Of a stretch of DNA of 21,923 nt, positions 1 to 8,019 are shown piece after piece; the first letter of the stretch is position 1, and every line of letters begins with the position of its first letter. The translations under genes and the position numbers were made by a program. The stretch is from an uncultured Blautia sp. (GTDB taxonomy: Bacteria > Bacillota > Clostridia > Lachnospirales > Lachnospiraceae): positions 1 through 21,923 of the forward strand of contig CAKRKL010000022.1 in assembly GCA_934358405.1 (NCBI GenBank), read 5' to 3'. A model generated the notes under the pieces. It saw only the letters and a list, made by a program, of their open reading frames with translations. It ran no database searches and was not told the DNA's origin.

Positions 1-6
1 GAATTT

Positions 7-486
7 CTACTTGTGATAAGGCTCATGATTCATAATGCGGTAGCCGCGATAAATCTGCTCCAAAAGGATCATCTGCATCAGCTGATGGGGAAAGGTCATT
101 CTGGAAAAGCTAAGCTTGTAATCCGCTCTATTCAGAACCTCATCAGACAGACCTAGGGAGCCGCCGATCACAAAAACGATACTGCTTTTTCCCTGCACGC
201 CCAGTCTTGCAATAAGGTCAGACAGCTCCACAGAATCCAGCATTTTGCCATCTATGGCAAGCGCGATCACATAATCCTGCTCACGGATATGGCCAAGAAG
301 GCGCTTCCCCTCCGTCTCCTTAATCTGACGGTTCAGGGCATCAGATGCTTTATCCGGTGTTTTCTCATCCGGGACCTGGATAAAATTCAGCTTGCAATAG
401 CGGCTAAGGCGCTTGGCATACTCCTGAATTCCGTCATTTAAATATTTCTCTTTTATTTTTCCAACTGTAAGAATCCGTATTTCCAT
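7..486 (-). CDS. rlmH: 23S rRNA pseudouridine-1915 N3-methyltransferase RlmH
   Basis: RlmH is a SPOUT-class, SAM-dependent enzyme that methylates N3 of pseudouridine 1915 in helix 69 of 23S rRNA, acting on assembled 70S ribosomes. The 159-residue product has the usual family length. It starts with the typical MEIRILTVGKIKEKYL, has the SAM-binding loop FVIGGSLGLSDEV near residues 105-117, and ends with the conserved SRMTFPHQLMQMILLEQIYRG and NHEPYHK. The ATG lies seven bases after the upstream Dabb gene. No good Shine-Dalgarno precedes it, so translation may be coupled to that gene. It is the last gene of the uppP-ftsK-Dabb-rlmH group seen here; whether the transcript continues beyond the window edge cannot be judged. 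Family assignment is firm. Confidence 0.97.
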   Translation of the reverse strand: MEIRILTVGKIKEKYLNDGIQEYAKRLSRYCKLNFIQVPDEKTPDKASDALNRQIKETEGKRLLGHIREQDYVIALAIDGKMLDSVELSDLIARLGVQGKSSIVFVIGGSLGLSDEVLNRADYKLSFSRMTFPHQLMQMILLEQIYRGYRIMNHEPYHK

Positions 487-492
487 AGCAGA

Positions 493-795
493 TTACAGCT
501 CAAAGTCCATAGCTACGCGGTTGCAGGTGTTTGGTCTTACGTAAGTGTCCGCAACCTTAACGTGAGCCGGGTTTACTGCATAAGCAGCAAGTGCCTGGGC
601 ACTCTCAAGCTCTGTAATCAGGCAGAGGTCGCGGGAGCTGGATGCCAGAGGCTCTGTTATAACCTTTGCGCTGATAAGTCCGGGAACCACACCTACAAGT
701 CCTTCCAGATGCTCTTTGATCTGTGCCTTTAACTCCGGTTTCTTCTCTTCCGGGATTTCTTCTTTAAATGACCACATTACCATATGCTTTACCAT
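493..795 (-). CDS. Dabb-family (stress-responsive alpha/beta barrel) small protein
   Basis: A 100-residue protein of the dimeric alpha-beta barrel (Dabb) superfamily. The N-terminal MVKHMVMWSFKEE is the hallmark of the family, followed by a central helix rich in Glu and Lys and a C-terminal segment with HVKVADTYVRP. Members are small cytoplasmic dimers. Some are enzymes such as cyclases, but most bacterial ones have no proven role, so I assign no function. I place the start at the second in-frame ATG (795): the AAAGGAG site is about nine bases from it but only three from the ATG at 801. It sits between ftsK and rlmH on the same strand, and a 10-bp stem-loop separates it from ftsK. Confidence 0.85.
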   Translation of the reverse strand: MVKHMVMWSFKEEIPEEKKPELKAQIKEHLEGLVGVVPGLISAKVITEPLASSSRDLCLITELESAQALAAYAVNPAHVKVADTYVRPNTCNRVAMDFEL

Positions 796-833
796 ATTCA
801 TTTTCTCCTTTATATTTATTTTTAAATGATGTT

Positions 834-857
834 GGGGTCAAAAGGTTTTTTGACCCC
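834..857 (-). other. 10-bp perfect stem-loop between ftsK and the Dabb gene
   Basis: Perfect inverted repeat GGGGTCAAAA / TTTTGACCCC with a four-base loop, starting eight bases after the ftsK stop codon. On the minus strand it is followed by AACATCATTTAAAA rather than a U-run, so it does not look like an efficient intrinsic terminator. It could be a weak terminator, a 3'-end stabiliser or a processing site between ftsK and the downstream genes. Confidence 0.6.
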
Positions 858-864
858 TTTGATA

Positions 865-3720
865 TCAGGATGCATGCTCTTCCAGATAGGTAGTAAACTC
901 ATCCATGCTCATAAGAACCTTACGGGGCTTGGTTCCCTCCTCCGGACCTACCACGCCTGCGTCACAAAGCTGATCCATGATTCTTGCAGCACGGTTGAAG
1001 CCGATCTTGTACATTCTTTGCAGCATTCCGATGGAGGCCTTCTCTTTCTCAATAATAAATCTTCCGGCCTGCTCAAAATAAACATCCCGTTCTTCCCCGC
1101 CCTGGCTTCCCCCTGCGGTAAGAACTGCGTTATTCATCTGCTGCTCAATCTTATTATCATACTCTGTTCTTGGATTTTTATCTGCCAGGAAATTCACAAT
1201 CTCGCTGACCTCATCATCGGAAACAAAAGCACCCTGAAGTCTGGCCGGCTTCTGATAGCCCTGGGGATAAAACAGCATATCGCCCTTACCAAGCAGCTTC
1301 TCCGCACCATTCATATCCAGAATGGTTCTGGAATCCACACCGGAGGTAACTGCAAAAGCAATACGGGAAGGCATATTTGCCTTGATAAGACCTGTGATAA
1401 CGTTGACAGAAGGTCTCTGGGTCGCAATAACCAGGTGAATACCTGCTGCACGGGCCAGCTGTGCCAGACGGCAGATAGCGTCCTCCACATCACCAGGTGC
1501 CACCATCATAAGGTCTGCAAGCTCGTCTACAATGATTACGATCTGACACATTTTCTCCGGGCGCTGCTGCCCCTCCGGGAAGGTCATCTTATCAAGCTTG
1601 CGGTTGAACTCCTCAAGATTACGCACACCGTATTCCGCAAAGGTATTATATCGGTTGCTCATCTCATTTACCGCCCAGTTCAAGGCTCCTGCTGCCTTCT
1701 TCGGATCTGTGACAACCGGAATGAACAGATGGGGAATTCCGTTGTATACGCTAAGCTCTACCACCTTCGGGTCGATCATGATCAGCTTCACCTCGTCCGG
1801 CTTGGCCTTATACAAAATGCTGATGATCAGCGTATTGATACATACAGATTTACCGGAGCCTGTAGAGCCTGCAATCAGAAGGTGAGGCATTTTCGCAATA
1901 TCTGCCACCACCGTCTTGCCCTCAATGTCCTTACCTGCGGCAAAAGCCAGCTTGGATTTGGCATTCAAAAATTCCGGGGACTGGATCAGGTCCCGAAGCA
2001 TAACCGGGCTGTTCTCTTTATTCGGAACCTCGATTCCAACTGCAGCCTTGCCCGGAATAGGCGCTTCAATACGAATATCCGGTGCTGCAAGATTCAGCTT
2101 AATATCATCTGCAAGTCCTACGATCTTGCTGACCTTCACGCCCATTTCCGGCTGAAGCTCATAGCGTGTAACAGTAGGGCCGCAGCTGACATTGGTCACC
2201 TTGGCGTTTACTCCGAAATTATATAAAATCTCCTGAAGCTTCTTGGCAGTCTTTCGAAGATGGGCATCAGAGTCTCCCTGAGACTTCCCGTTTCCACGCT
2301 TCAAAAGGTTGACAGAAGGGTACTGGTATTCCTTCTTTACCGCTTCCTGATTATTGATCTCGTGCTGGATATTCACAATCCCGCTTTCAATCTCCTGCTT
2401 GGAGGAATTTCTTTTCGCAGCGTGAGCTTCTGAGGTACTTCCGGCTTTGGATGTCTCCATGACTCTTGCGCTTGCCATGGCTTCATTAAAATCCACACCT
2501 GCATAGCTGTCCTCATCCGCAGCCGGCGGAGTCTGCTCTGCTTCCGTCTTTTCTTCATCCAAATGCACAGGCTGCGTCTTCTCCCTGACAGCCACCTGCT
2601 GTACCTTCTGCACCTGCTGTACCTTCTGCACCTGCTGTACCGGCTGCACCTGCTGCTCTTCCCTGCCTTCATCCGGTTCGGATCTGTGAATGGCAAAATC
2701 CAGTATTCTGTTCTCAGGAGCAGGTGCTTCTTCATAGGAATCCATATCGCTGAACAGGTCTGTTCCTGCCAGAAAGCCCTGGGAATCTGTAGTATCCCCT
2801 CTTCTGTCACGGCGTCTTACCTGTGGTTCATCTGCCGGAAGGCTGATTTCTGATTTTTTCTGTTTCTTTTTCCCTAAAAAAGAGGTTTTTTTTCCTGTAT
2901 TGCCTGTATCCTGCCGGATTTCCTCCTCCGGCTCCATTTCTTCTTCTGCCAATGCAGCCTCAAGCTCCTGCATCCGCTTCTCCCGGCGCTGCTGGGCTGC
3001 CATCTGACGCTGCTGGGCTTTTACCTGCCGTCTTAATTCTCTCTCCGGCGCACCCTCCTGGTAGCGCACATGTGTGCCCTTTATTGCCTCCAGAAGCCTG
3101 TCATAACCCTTATAGAGAAAGCCAAGGAAGGAATGCTGTGTGATCAAGATCAGGCAGACCAGGATCACAAGCACAATGATCACATAAGCTCCGATGGTTC
3201 CAAATGCAGAAATGGTGGAAATACAGATTGCTCCGCCAATGGCACCGCCGCCTGTGTGGTACTCTGAGCTGACTTTGTAATATTCGGCAAGAGTGGTGCT
3301 TTCTGCATAGCCCTCTGTAAAAAGCTGGAACACGCCGCAAAGCACCAGAAACAGAACAGCTGCCGCTGCTGTCTTCTTATAGGCAAGCACATTGCCTTTA
3401 TTCGAAATCAAAAATGCGGATGCGCCAAAAAGCGCAAATGGAAATACATAAGCCATCAGGCCCATCAGACCGATGAGAACCTTGCTGATGCTTCCGCCCA
3501 CGCTTCCCCCAAAGCCCAGACAGCTTACCATAAGGATAATGGATGCTGCGATCAGCACAAGAAGCACGATTTCTGTCTGAAAGCCACTGGATATGGACTG
3601 CTTGGTGTTTGTATTTTTCTTAGAGGAAGGACGGCCGGCTGTTTTCTTTTTGCCGGAGGTCTTCCGTTTGGTAGTTGTTTTTGTTTGTGTAGTAGACTTC
3701 TGCGTTTTAGACGCTGCCAT
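865..3720 (-). CDS. ftsK: FtsK/SpoIIIE-family DNA translocase
   Basis: A septal dsDNA pump that moves chromosome DNA through the closing division or sporulation septum. The 951 residues comprise a Lys/Thr-rich cytoplasmic N-terminus (1-47), about four membrane segments (roughly 48-70, 80-108, 115-133 and 170-195), a long charged linker (about 220-470) and the motor. The motor has Walker A GSTGSGKS near 617-624 and Walker [11 protein letters not shown] near 726. A winged-helix gamma domain (about 886-950, including [15 protein letters not shown]) reads polar DNA sequences. It is longer than B. subtilis SpoIIIE (787) mainly because of the linker, which carries an 18-bp tandem repeat. Start: ATG preceded by GGGGGAG. 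It begins 18 bases after uppP. Whether it acts as FtsK, SpoIIIE or both cannot be told from sequence. Confidence 0.96.
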   Translation of the reverse strand: MAASKTQKSTTQTKTTTKRKTSGKKKTAGRPSSKKNTNTKQSISSGFQTEIVLLVLIAASIILMVSCLGFGGSVGGSISKVLIGLMGLMAYVFPFALFGASAFLISNKGNVLAYKKTAAAAVLFLVLCGVFQLFTEGYAESTTLAEYYKVSSEYHTGGGAIGGAICISTISAFGTIGAYVIIVLVILVCLILITQHSFLGFLYKGYDRLLEAIKGTHVRYQEGAPERELRRQVKAQQRQMAAQQRREKRMQELEAALAEEEMEPEEEIRQDTGNTGKKTSFLGKKKQKKSEISLPADEPQVRRRDRRGDTTDSQGFLAGTDLFSDMDSYEEAPAPENRILDFAIHRSEPDEGREEQQVQPVQQVQKVQQVQKVQQVAVREKTQPVHLDEEKTEAEQTPPAADEDSYAGVDFNEAMASARVMETSKAGSTSEAHAAKRNSSKQEIESGIVNIQHEINNQEAVKKEYQYPSVNLLKRGNGKSQGDSDAHLRKTAKKLQEILYNFGVNAKVTNVSCGPTVTRYELQPEMGVKVSKIVGLADDIKLNLAAPDIRIEAPIPGKAAVGIEVPNKENSPVMLRDLIQSPEFLNAKSKLAFAAGKDIEGKTVVADIAKMPHLLIAGSTGSGKSVCINTLIISILYKAKPDEVKLIMIDPKVVELSVYNGIPHLFIPVVTDPKKAAGALNWAVNEMSNRYNTFAEYGVRNLEEFNRKLDKMTFPEGQQRPEKMCQIVIIVDELADLMMVAPGDVEDAICRLAQLARAAGIHLVIATQRPSVNVITGLIKANMPSRIAFAVTSGVDSRTILDMNGAEKLLGKGDMLFYPQGYQKPARLQGAFVSDDEVSEIVNFLADKNPRTEYDNKIEQQMNNAVLTAGGSQGGEERDVYFEQAGRFIIEKEKASIGMLQRMYKIGFNRAARIMDQLCDAGVVGPEEGTKPRKVLMSMDEFTTYLEEHAS
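2593..2656 (-). repeat. 18-bp tandem repeat inside the ftsK linker
   Basis: Three consecutive 18-bp units (2593-2610, 2611-2628, 2629-2646) plus a partial fourth. The first two are identical (CACCTGCTGTACCTTCTG on the plus strand) and the third differs by two bases. On the minus strand they encode a Val/Gln-rich hexapeptide repeat of the QKVQQV type at about residues 358-376. The in-frame unit length lets copy number vary without breaking the gene. It lies in the disordered linker between membrane domain and motor. Confidence 0.85.
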
Positions 3721-3738
3721 TTAAAAGCTCCCCCTTCG

Positions 3739-4614
3739 TCAGGCAAAATTACTGATAAGTGCTATGGCTCCTGCCACAAAGCAGTAGAATGCAAAGTAGC
3801 GCAGCTTCGTATGCTGCAGGATCTGAAGCAGGAAGTGGATCATAAAATATCCCACAACACCAGCCACGATCATGCCAAGCACATATGTAAATCCAAGAGA
3901 TACTGTCATCTTCGGTGAAGTAAACTGGCCCAGCTCCAAAATAAGAGAGCCGATCACAGCCGGAATACTGATCAGGTAAGAATATTTCACAGCAAACTTC
4001 CGCCTGAAGCCGCACATCATACCTGCGCAGATGGTCATTCCGCATCTGGAAAGTCCCGGAAATACAGAAATCCCCTGGCAGATGCCCACCCACATGGCAC
4101 TGTCATAGGTGGCATCCTTCGGTGTCTTGATTCCTCCGATGTTGCTAAGGTCGGTCACAAGAAGAAAGATTCCGGTAACCAGTATCAAAATCCCGGGAAG
4201 CAGCGGGGAAATCGCCGCTTTTGTCACAAGCCGCCTGCAGATATAGCCAAGCATGGCGGTCGGAATGCAGGACACCAGAAGAAGTGCCGTAAGCTTCCGG
4301 TAAGTGCCGGAAATCACCCTGGCGTATACAAGCTGCTGCCCTGTACTGCGATTGTGAAAATAAATATTGATGTTGCCGATCACATCCATGACCATACCCA
4401 GAAATTCCTCACAGATCCTGCGGATATCTTCCCTGAATGCAAAGAAAACAGCCACCAGGGTTCCCACATGAAGAAGTGCCTCAAAAAGCACTGCCGTATT
4501 TCTGGTGATTCCAAGAGCGTTCTCTATGGCTGCAAGATGCCCAAAGCTGCTCACAGGGAGAAATTCTGTGATTCCCTGTACAATTCCTAATAAAACTGCC
4601 TGTAAAACTGACAT
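3739..4614 (-). CDS. uppP: Undecaprenyl-diphosphatase UppP (BacA family)
   Basis: An integral membrane phosphatase that converts undecaprenyl diphosphate to undecaprenyl phosphate, recycling the lipid carrier for peptidoglycan and other wall polymers. Overexpression of family members gives bacitracin resistance. The 291 residues contain the two signature regions: the N-terminal Glu-rich motif GIVQGITEFLPVSSFGHL (about 10-27), and FPGLSRCGMT near 185-195, matching the family PGxSRSGxT with Cys in place of the second Ser. Many hydrophobic helices follow, consistent with a polytopic protein. The ATG is preceded by AAGGAA, and a clear sigma-A promoter lies upstream. ftsK follows after 18 bases, so the two are probably co-transcribed. 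Confidence 0.95.
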   Translation of the reverse strand: MSVLQAVLLGIVQGITEFLPVSSFGHLAAIENALGITRNTAVLFEALLHVGTLVAVFFAFREDIRRICEEFLGMVMDVIGNINIYFHNRSTGQQLVYARVISGTYRKLTALLLVSCIPTAMLGYICRRLVTKAAISPLLPGILILVTGIFLLVTDLSNIGGIKTPKDATYDSAMWVGICQGISVFPGLSRCGMTICAGMMCGFRRKFAVKYSYLISIPAVIGSLILELGQFTSPKMTVSLGFTYVLGMIVAGVVGYFMIHFLLQILQHTKLRYFAFYCFVAGAIALISNFA

Positions 4615-4671
4615 AATACTTTATTCCTTTTCCTTAAGATGAATAGGCAAAAAAGCCCGCTAAATGTAGTT

Positions 4672-4700
4672 ATTATATCACAAACGAATGCAAGATACAA
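4672..4700 (-). promoter_or_regulatory. Sigma-A promoter for uppP-ftsK
   Basis: Minus-strand TTGTAT, 17-base spacer, TATAAT. The bases TGA directly before the -10 form an extended -10 element. The predicted start gives a leader of about 50 bases before the uppP ATG, and the site lies just downstream of the nfnB terminator. Confidence 0.75.
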
Positions 4701-4738
4701 CTTTTAATCGAACAGCTGTTTATGAAAGGGAATTGGGC

Positions 4739-4783
4739 AAAAAATCCCCGTCTGGAAATCCGAAACCGAAAGCCCAGACGGGG
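4739..4783 (-). terminator. Intrinsic terminator of nfnA-nfnB
   Basis: Minus-strand stem CCCCGTCTGG / CCAGACGGGG (10 bp, perfect), then an A and a run of six T. It begins about ten bases after the nfnB stop codon and precedes the uppP promoter, cleanly separating the two transcription units. Confidence 0.93.
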
Positions 4784-4793
4784 AATGAATTAA

Positions 4794-6191
4794 TTATTTC
4801 GCATATTTGCTTTTGATGTACTCATCGATACCGCGGGCACCTGCTTTACCTGCTCCCATTGCAAGGATAACAGTTGCAGCACCTGTAACAGCATCTCCAC
4901 CTGCATATACACCCTCTTTGGATGTCTTACCAAACTCTTCATCAGCGATGATACATTTTCTCTTGTTTACATCAAGGCCGATTGTTGTGGAGGAGATCAG
5001 CGGGTTCGGGCTTGTACCAAGGGACATGATAACAGTATCAACGTCGATGGTAAACTCAGAACCAGGAATCTCAACAGGACGTCTTCTTCCGGAAGCATCC
5101 GGCTCGCCAAGCTCCATACGGATACATTTGATACCGGTTACCCAGTCTTTGTCATCTGTAAGGATCTCAACAGGATTGCAGAGAAGATCAAACTGTACGC
5201 CCTCTTCTTTTGCGTGATGAACTTCCTCTTTACGTGCAGGAAGCTCTGCTTCTGAACGACGATAAATAATATGTACCTCTGCGCCAAGACGAAGCGCGGT
5301 TCTAGCAGCGTCCATAGCAACGTTACCACCACCTACAACAGCAACTTTCTTGCCGTGTGCGATCGGGGTATCATAATCCTCGCGGAATGCTTTCATAAGG
5401 TTGTTACGTGTCAGGTACTCGTTAGCGGAGAATACGCCGTTTGCCTGCTCACCCGGGATTCCCATGAACATAGGAAGTCCGGCACCGGATCCGATAAATA
5501 CTGCCTCGAAGCCTTCTTCCTTGAGAAGCTCGTCGATGGTTACGGATTTACCGATGATAACATTGGTCTCGATCTTAACGCCAAGAGATTTTACGTTCTC
5601 AACCTCAGCGGCAACTACTTTGTCTTTCGGAAGACGGAACTCCGGAATACCATAAACAAGAACGCCGCCTGCTTTGTGAAGAGCCTCAAAAATGGTTACA
5701 TCGTAGCCCATTTTTGCAAGGTCTCCGGCGCAGGTAAGTCCGGAAGGACCGGAGCCGATCACTGCAACCTTATGTCCGTTCTTCTGTGCTGCCGGAGCTG
5801 GCTTAATGCCGTTCTCCTTAGCCCAGTCAGCAACGAAACGCTCCAGCTTACCGATGGAAACAGCTTCGCCCTTCATACCGCGGATACATCTTCCCTCACA
5901 CTGTGTCTCCTGAGGACATACACGTCCGCAGACAGCCGGAAGCGCACTGGACTCACTGATGATCTGGTATGCTTTCTCGAAGTTTCCTTCTTTTACTTCA
6001 TGTACAAATCCCGGAATATTAATGGAAACCGGGCATCCTTCCACACATTTGGCTTTCTTGCAGCCCAGGCAGCGGTTTGCTTCTTCCATTGCCTCTTCTT
6101 TATTATAACCAAGGCAAACCTCTTCAAAGTTGGTAGCACGAACTTCAGGAGCCTGCTCTCTGACTGGTACTTTCTTTAATACATCTGCCAT
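4794..6191 (-). CDS. nfnB: NfnB / GltA-type NADPH-binding FeS flavoprotein
   Basis: Large subunit of NADH-dependent reduced ferredoxin:NADP+ oxidoreductase, often annotated as glutamate synthase small chain (gltA). NfnAB couples electron flow between NADH, ferredoxin and NADP(H) by flavin bifurcation or confurcation. The 465 residues start with two Cys clusters (C41, C44, C49, C53 and C88, C92, C98, C102) for [4Fe-4S] centres. An FAD-binding GSGPSGLT follows near 146-153, and an NADP-binding GGGNVAMDAART sits in the middle. The ATG shares one base with the nfnA stop (TAATG), so translation is coupled. The directly preceding nfnA gene argues for NfnB rather than a glutamate synthase beta subunit, since no glutamate synthase large subunit is nearby. 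A homotetrameric GltA role remains possible. Confidence 0.88.
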   Translation of the reverse strand: MADVLKKVPVREQAPEVRATNFEEVCLGYNKEEAMEEANRCLGCKKAKCVEGCPVSINIPGFVHEVKEGNFEKAYQIISESSALPAVCGRVCPQETQCEGRCIRGMKGEAVSIGKLERFVADWAKENGIKPAPAAQKNGHKVAVIGSGPSGLTCAGDLAKMGYDVTIFEALHKAGGVLVYGIPEFRLPKDKVVAAEVENVKSLGVKIETNVIIGKSVTIDELLKEEGFEAVFIGSGAGLPMFMGIPGEQANGVFSANEYLTRNNLMKAFREDYDTPIAHGKKVAVVGGGNVAMDAARTALRLGAEVHIIYRRSEAELPARKEEVHHAKEEGVQFDLLCNPVEILTDDKDWVTGIKCIRMELGEPDASGRRRPVEIPGSEFTIDVDTVIMSLGTSPNPLISSTTIGLDVNKRKCIIADEEFGKTSKEGVYAGGDAVTGAATVILAMGAGKAGARGIDEYIKSKYAK

Positions 6192-7078
6192 TATTTGTCA
6201 CCTCCACAATGTCCGCATCCGCCGTGATGGGTGTCACCCTCCTGAAGCTTCAGAAGTGCACGGCCCTCCTCGGTCTTGTACATCTGCTGTCTCTTCATGG
6301 CAAGATCGAAGTCAACCTTGTGTCCGTCAAACTCCGGTCCGTCAACGCAGGCAAATTTTACTTCGCCGCCAACCATCAGACGACAGGCACCGCACATACC
6401 GGTTCCGTCTACCATGATCGGGTTCATGCTGACAACAGTAGGAATGTTCAGTTCTTTGGTTAACAGGCAGACAAATTTCATCATGATCATCGGTCCGATT
6501 GCAACGCACAGATCATACTCCTTGCCCTGGTTCTGTACAAGATCACGAAGTACGTCAGTACCCATACCCTTGCGTACATAAGAACCATCGTCTGTAGTCA
6601 CATACAGATTACATACTTCCTTCATCTTATCCTCAAGGATAAGGAGATCCTTTGTCTTGGCACCAACAATAGCATCTGCAGTGATGCCATGCTCATGAAG
6701 CCATTTTACCTGAGGATATACAGGAGCTGTACCAACACCGCCGGCTACGAATACGATTTTTTTCTTCTTAAGCTCTTCTAAGTCCTCAGAGCAAAGCTCA
6801 GATGGCTGTCCAAGAGGTCCGACGAAATCTTCGAAGTAATCTCCGGCTTTAAGCTCAGCCATTCTGGTAGTAGATGCGCCAGCCGGCTGGAATACGATTG
6901 TTACAGTTCCTTTCTCTGCGTCATAGTCGCAGATCGTAAGCGGAATTCTCTCGCCTACTTCGTCCATCTTTACGATGACGAACTGGCCAGGCAGGCAGTG
7001 CTTAGCCACGCGGGGTGCTTCCACATCCATAAGAAAAACATTTGCAGAAAGTTTCTCTGCGTTGAGAATCTTATACAT
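6191..7078 (-). CDS. nfnA: NfnA: FAD/NAD(H) and [2Fe-2S] subunit of the Nfn transhydrogenase
   Basis: Small subunit of NfnAB, homologous to the dihydroorotate dehydrogenase electron-transfer subunit PyrK; often annotated as sulfide dehydrogenase or ferredoxin-NADP reductase subunit alpha. The 295 residues have a ferredoxin-reductase-like FAD domain (ERIPLTICD at 43-51), an NAD-binding GGVGTAPVYPQ at 113-123 and a cluster loop with D224, C229, C232 and C244. One Asp plus three Cys matches the unusual [2Fe-2S] ligation known for NfnA. The C-terminus carries a His/Cys-rich tail (HHGGCGHCGGDK). I choose the start at 7078 because CAGGAGGGAACT directly precedes it; an in-frame ATG at 7117 lacks such a site. 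Its promoter is at 7164-7192. Confidence 0.9.
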   Translation of the reverse strand: MYKILNAEKLSANVFLMDVEAPRVAKHCLPGQFVIVKMDEVGERIPLTICDYDAEKGTVTIVFQPAGASTTRMAELKAGDYFEDFVGPLGQPSELCSEDLEELKKKKIVFVAGGVGTAPVYPQVKWLHEHGITADAIVGAKTKDLLILEDKMKEVCNLYVTTDDGSYVRKGMGTDVLRDLVQNQGKEYDLCVAIGPMIMMKFVCLLTKELNIPTVVSMNPIMVDGTGMCGACRLMVGGEVKFACVDGPEFDGHKVDFDLAMKRQQMYKTEEGRALLKLQEGDTHHGGCGHCGGDK

Positions 7079-7120
7079 AGTTCCCTCCTGAAGTACTATA
7101 TTTAACAAGCGCTGCAATGT

Positions 7121-7150
7121 GTGCCCTCATAAGGACACTTGTACGCAAGT
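7121..7150 (-). promoter_or_regulatory. Two hairpins in the nfnA 5' leader
   Basis: On the minus-strand RNA the first is ACTTG-CGTA-CAAGT (7137-7150). The second is GTGTCCT-TATG-AGGGCAC (7121-7138, 7 bp with one G-U pair). The two arms overlap by two bases, so they may compete or stack. They lie just downstream of the predicted transcription start. No U-run follows, so attenuation is not obvious. Confidence 0.5.
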
Positions 7151-7163
7151 CATATCCTTTATC

Positions 7164-7192
7164 ACTATAGCACAAATATTTAGGTTAGTAAA
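7164..7192 (-). promoter_or_regulatory. Sigma-A promoter for nfnA-nfnB
   Basis: Minus-strand TTTACT, 17-base spacer, TATAGT, placing transcription start near 7157 and giving a leader of about 80 bases. It lies between the tepA stop codon and nfnA. Confidence 0.8.
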
Positions 7193-7237
7193 ATAAAATT
7201 CTACAGTTTTTCCTATATTTTTCCAAAAAAACCAAGA

Positions 7238-7948
7238 TTACGCCTTTTTTTCTCTCCTGATTTGGATCAGCTGATATAATTTTCCCAGTGCTTCCCGCAT
7301 TCCTCCAACCTCATCGATCAGTCCTTCCTTCACAGCCTCCGGGCCTTCTAACATGGTGCCAACATCCTTTACCAGCTGGGTCGTATCCAGCATCAGCTCC
7401 TCCAAGCGTTTTTGTGAGGTGTGGGAATGATTGGAAATAAATGTGGTGATCCGATCCTGGATCTTTTCCATGTTCCGGTAGGACTGGGCCACACCGATAA
7501 ACATGCCGTTTGAACGCACCGGATGGATCACCATGGTGGCACTTGGCACCACAAAGGAATAGTCTGCGGAAACTGCCATTGGAACACCGATGGAGTGTCC
7601 CCCTCCAAGAACAAGGGAAACAGTGGGAACACTTAAGGAGGCGATCATTTCCGCAATGGCAAGCCCTGCCTCCACATCGCCGCCTACTGTATTTAAAAGC
7701 ACCAGAAGTCCGTCTACAGACTTGTCATCCTCGATCATGGCAAGCTTGGGCAAAACATGCTCATATTTGGTTGTTTTACTATGAGAGGGAGCCGACTCAT
7801 GGCCTTCCACTTCCCCGATAATGGTCAGAAGCTCCACCTTGTAGCTTTTGGAATTCTCATCCAGGGTAACCTGTCCCATATCCTGGATCTGTTTGTTCTG
7901 CTGCTCTTCTTTTTCCAGTTCTTCTGTCTGGTTTATAATTTCCGGCAT
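7238..7948 (-). CDS. tepA: ClpP-fold serine protease, TepA-like (translocation-enhancing protein family)
   Basis: A cytoplasmic ClpP-class serine protease of the TepA/YmfB group. The 236 residues have an acidic Gln-rich N-terminus (about 8-24), the ClpP-fold LLVLLNTVGGDVEAGLAIAEM (81-101 region), a nucleophile motif GGGHSIG with Ser119, and His142 in MVIHPVR. B. subtilis TepA was linked to protein secretion and spore-protein turnover; the substrate here is unknown. Start: the ATG at 7948 has GGAGG eight bases upstream. An in-frame ATG at 7963 overlaps that site and is unlikely to be used. The ribosome site is the 3' arm of a terminator-like hairpin. The gene follows yebC on the same strand. 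No GC-rich terminator is visible after it, only T-rich sequence. Confidence 0.88.
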   Translation of the reverse strand: MPEIINQTEELEKEEQQNKQIQDMGQVTLDENSKSYKVELLTIIGEVEGHESAPSHSKTTKYEHVLPKLAMIEDDKSVDGLLVLLNTVGGDVEAGLAIAEMIASLSVPTVSLVLGGGHSIGVPMAVSADYSFVVPSATMVIHPVRSNGMFIGVAQSYRNMEKIQDRITTFISNHSHTSQKRLEELMLDTTQLVKDVGTMLEGPEAVKEGLIDEVGGMREALGKLYQLIQIRREKKA

Positions 7949-7981
7949 AAAAAACACCTCCACACATTCTTGTATGGAGGT
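7949..7981 (-). terminator. Terminator-like hairpin that contains the tepA ribosome-binding site
   Basis: Minus-strand RNA forms an 11-bp stem (5' arm ACCTCCATACA, loop AGAA, 3' arm TGTGTGGAGGT) followed by G and six T, then directly the tepA ATG. The single non-Watson-Crick position is a U-G pair in this orientation but a C-A mismatch on the other strand, which supports function in minus-strand RNA. It has the form of an intrinsic terminator for yebC, and its 3' arm holds the tepA Shine-Dalgarno GGAGG. Confidence 0.85.
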
Positions 7982-7987
7982 ATTATC

Positions 7988-8002
7988 TGCAGTTTCGCTG
8001 CA
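7988..8002 (-). other. Small hairpin between yebC and the terminator
   Basis: Minus-strand TGCAG-CGAAA-CTGCA, five perfect pairs, six bases upstream of the larger terminator hairpin. It does not share an arm with the larger hairpin, so it is not an obvious antiterminator. Confidence 0.4.
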
Positions 8003-8019
8003 ATTATTCGTATCAGTAA

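Noticed and set aside
865..2226. Long plus-strand open frame opposite ftsK (and similar long antisense frames opposite nfnB, CNNM and the ABC-F gene)
   Set aside because: These are shadows of the real genes: composition is unnatural, no ribosome sites, no recognisable domain, and the opposite strand encodes conserved proteins.
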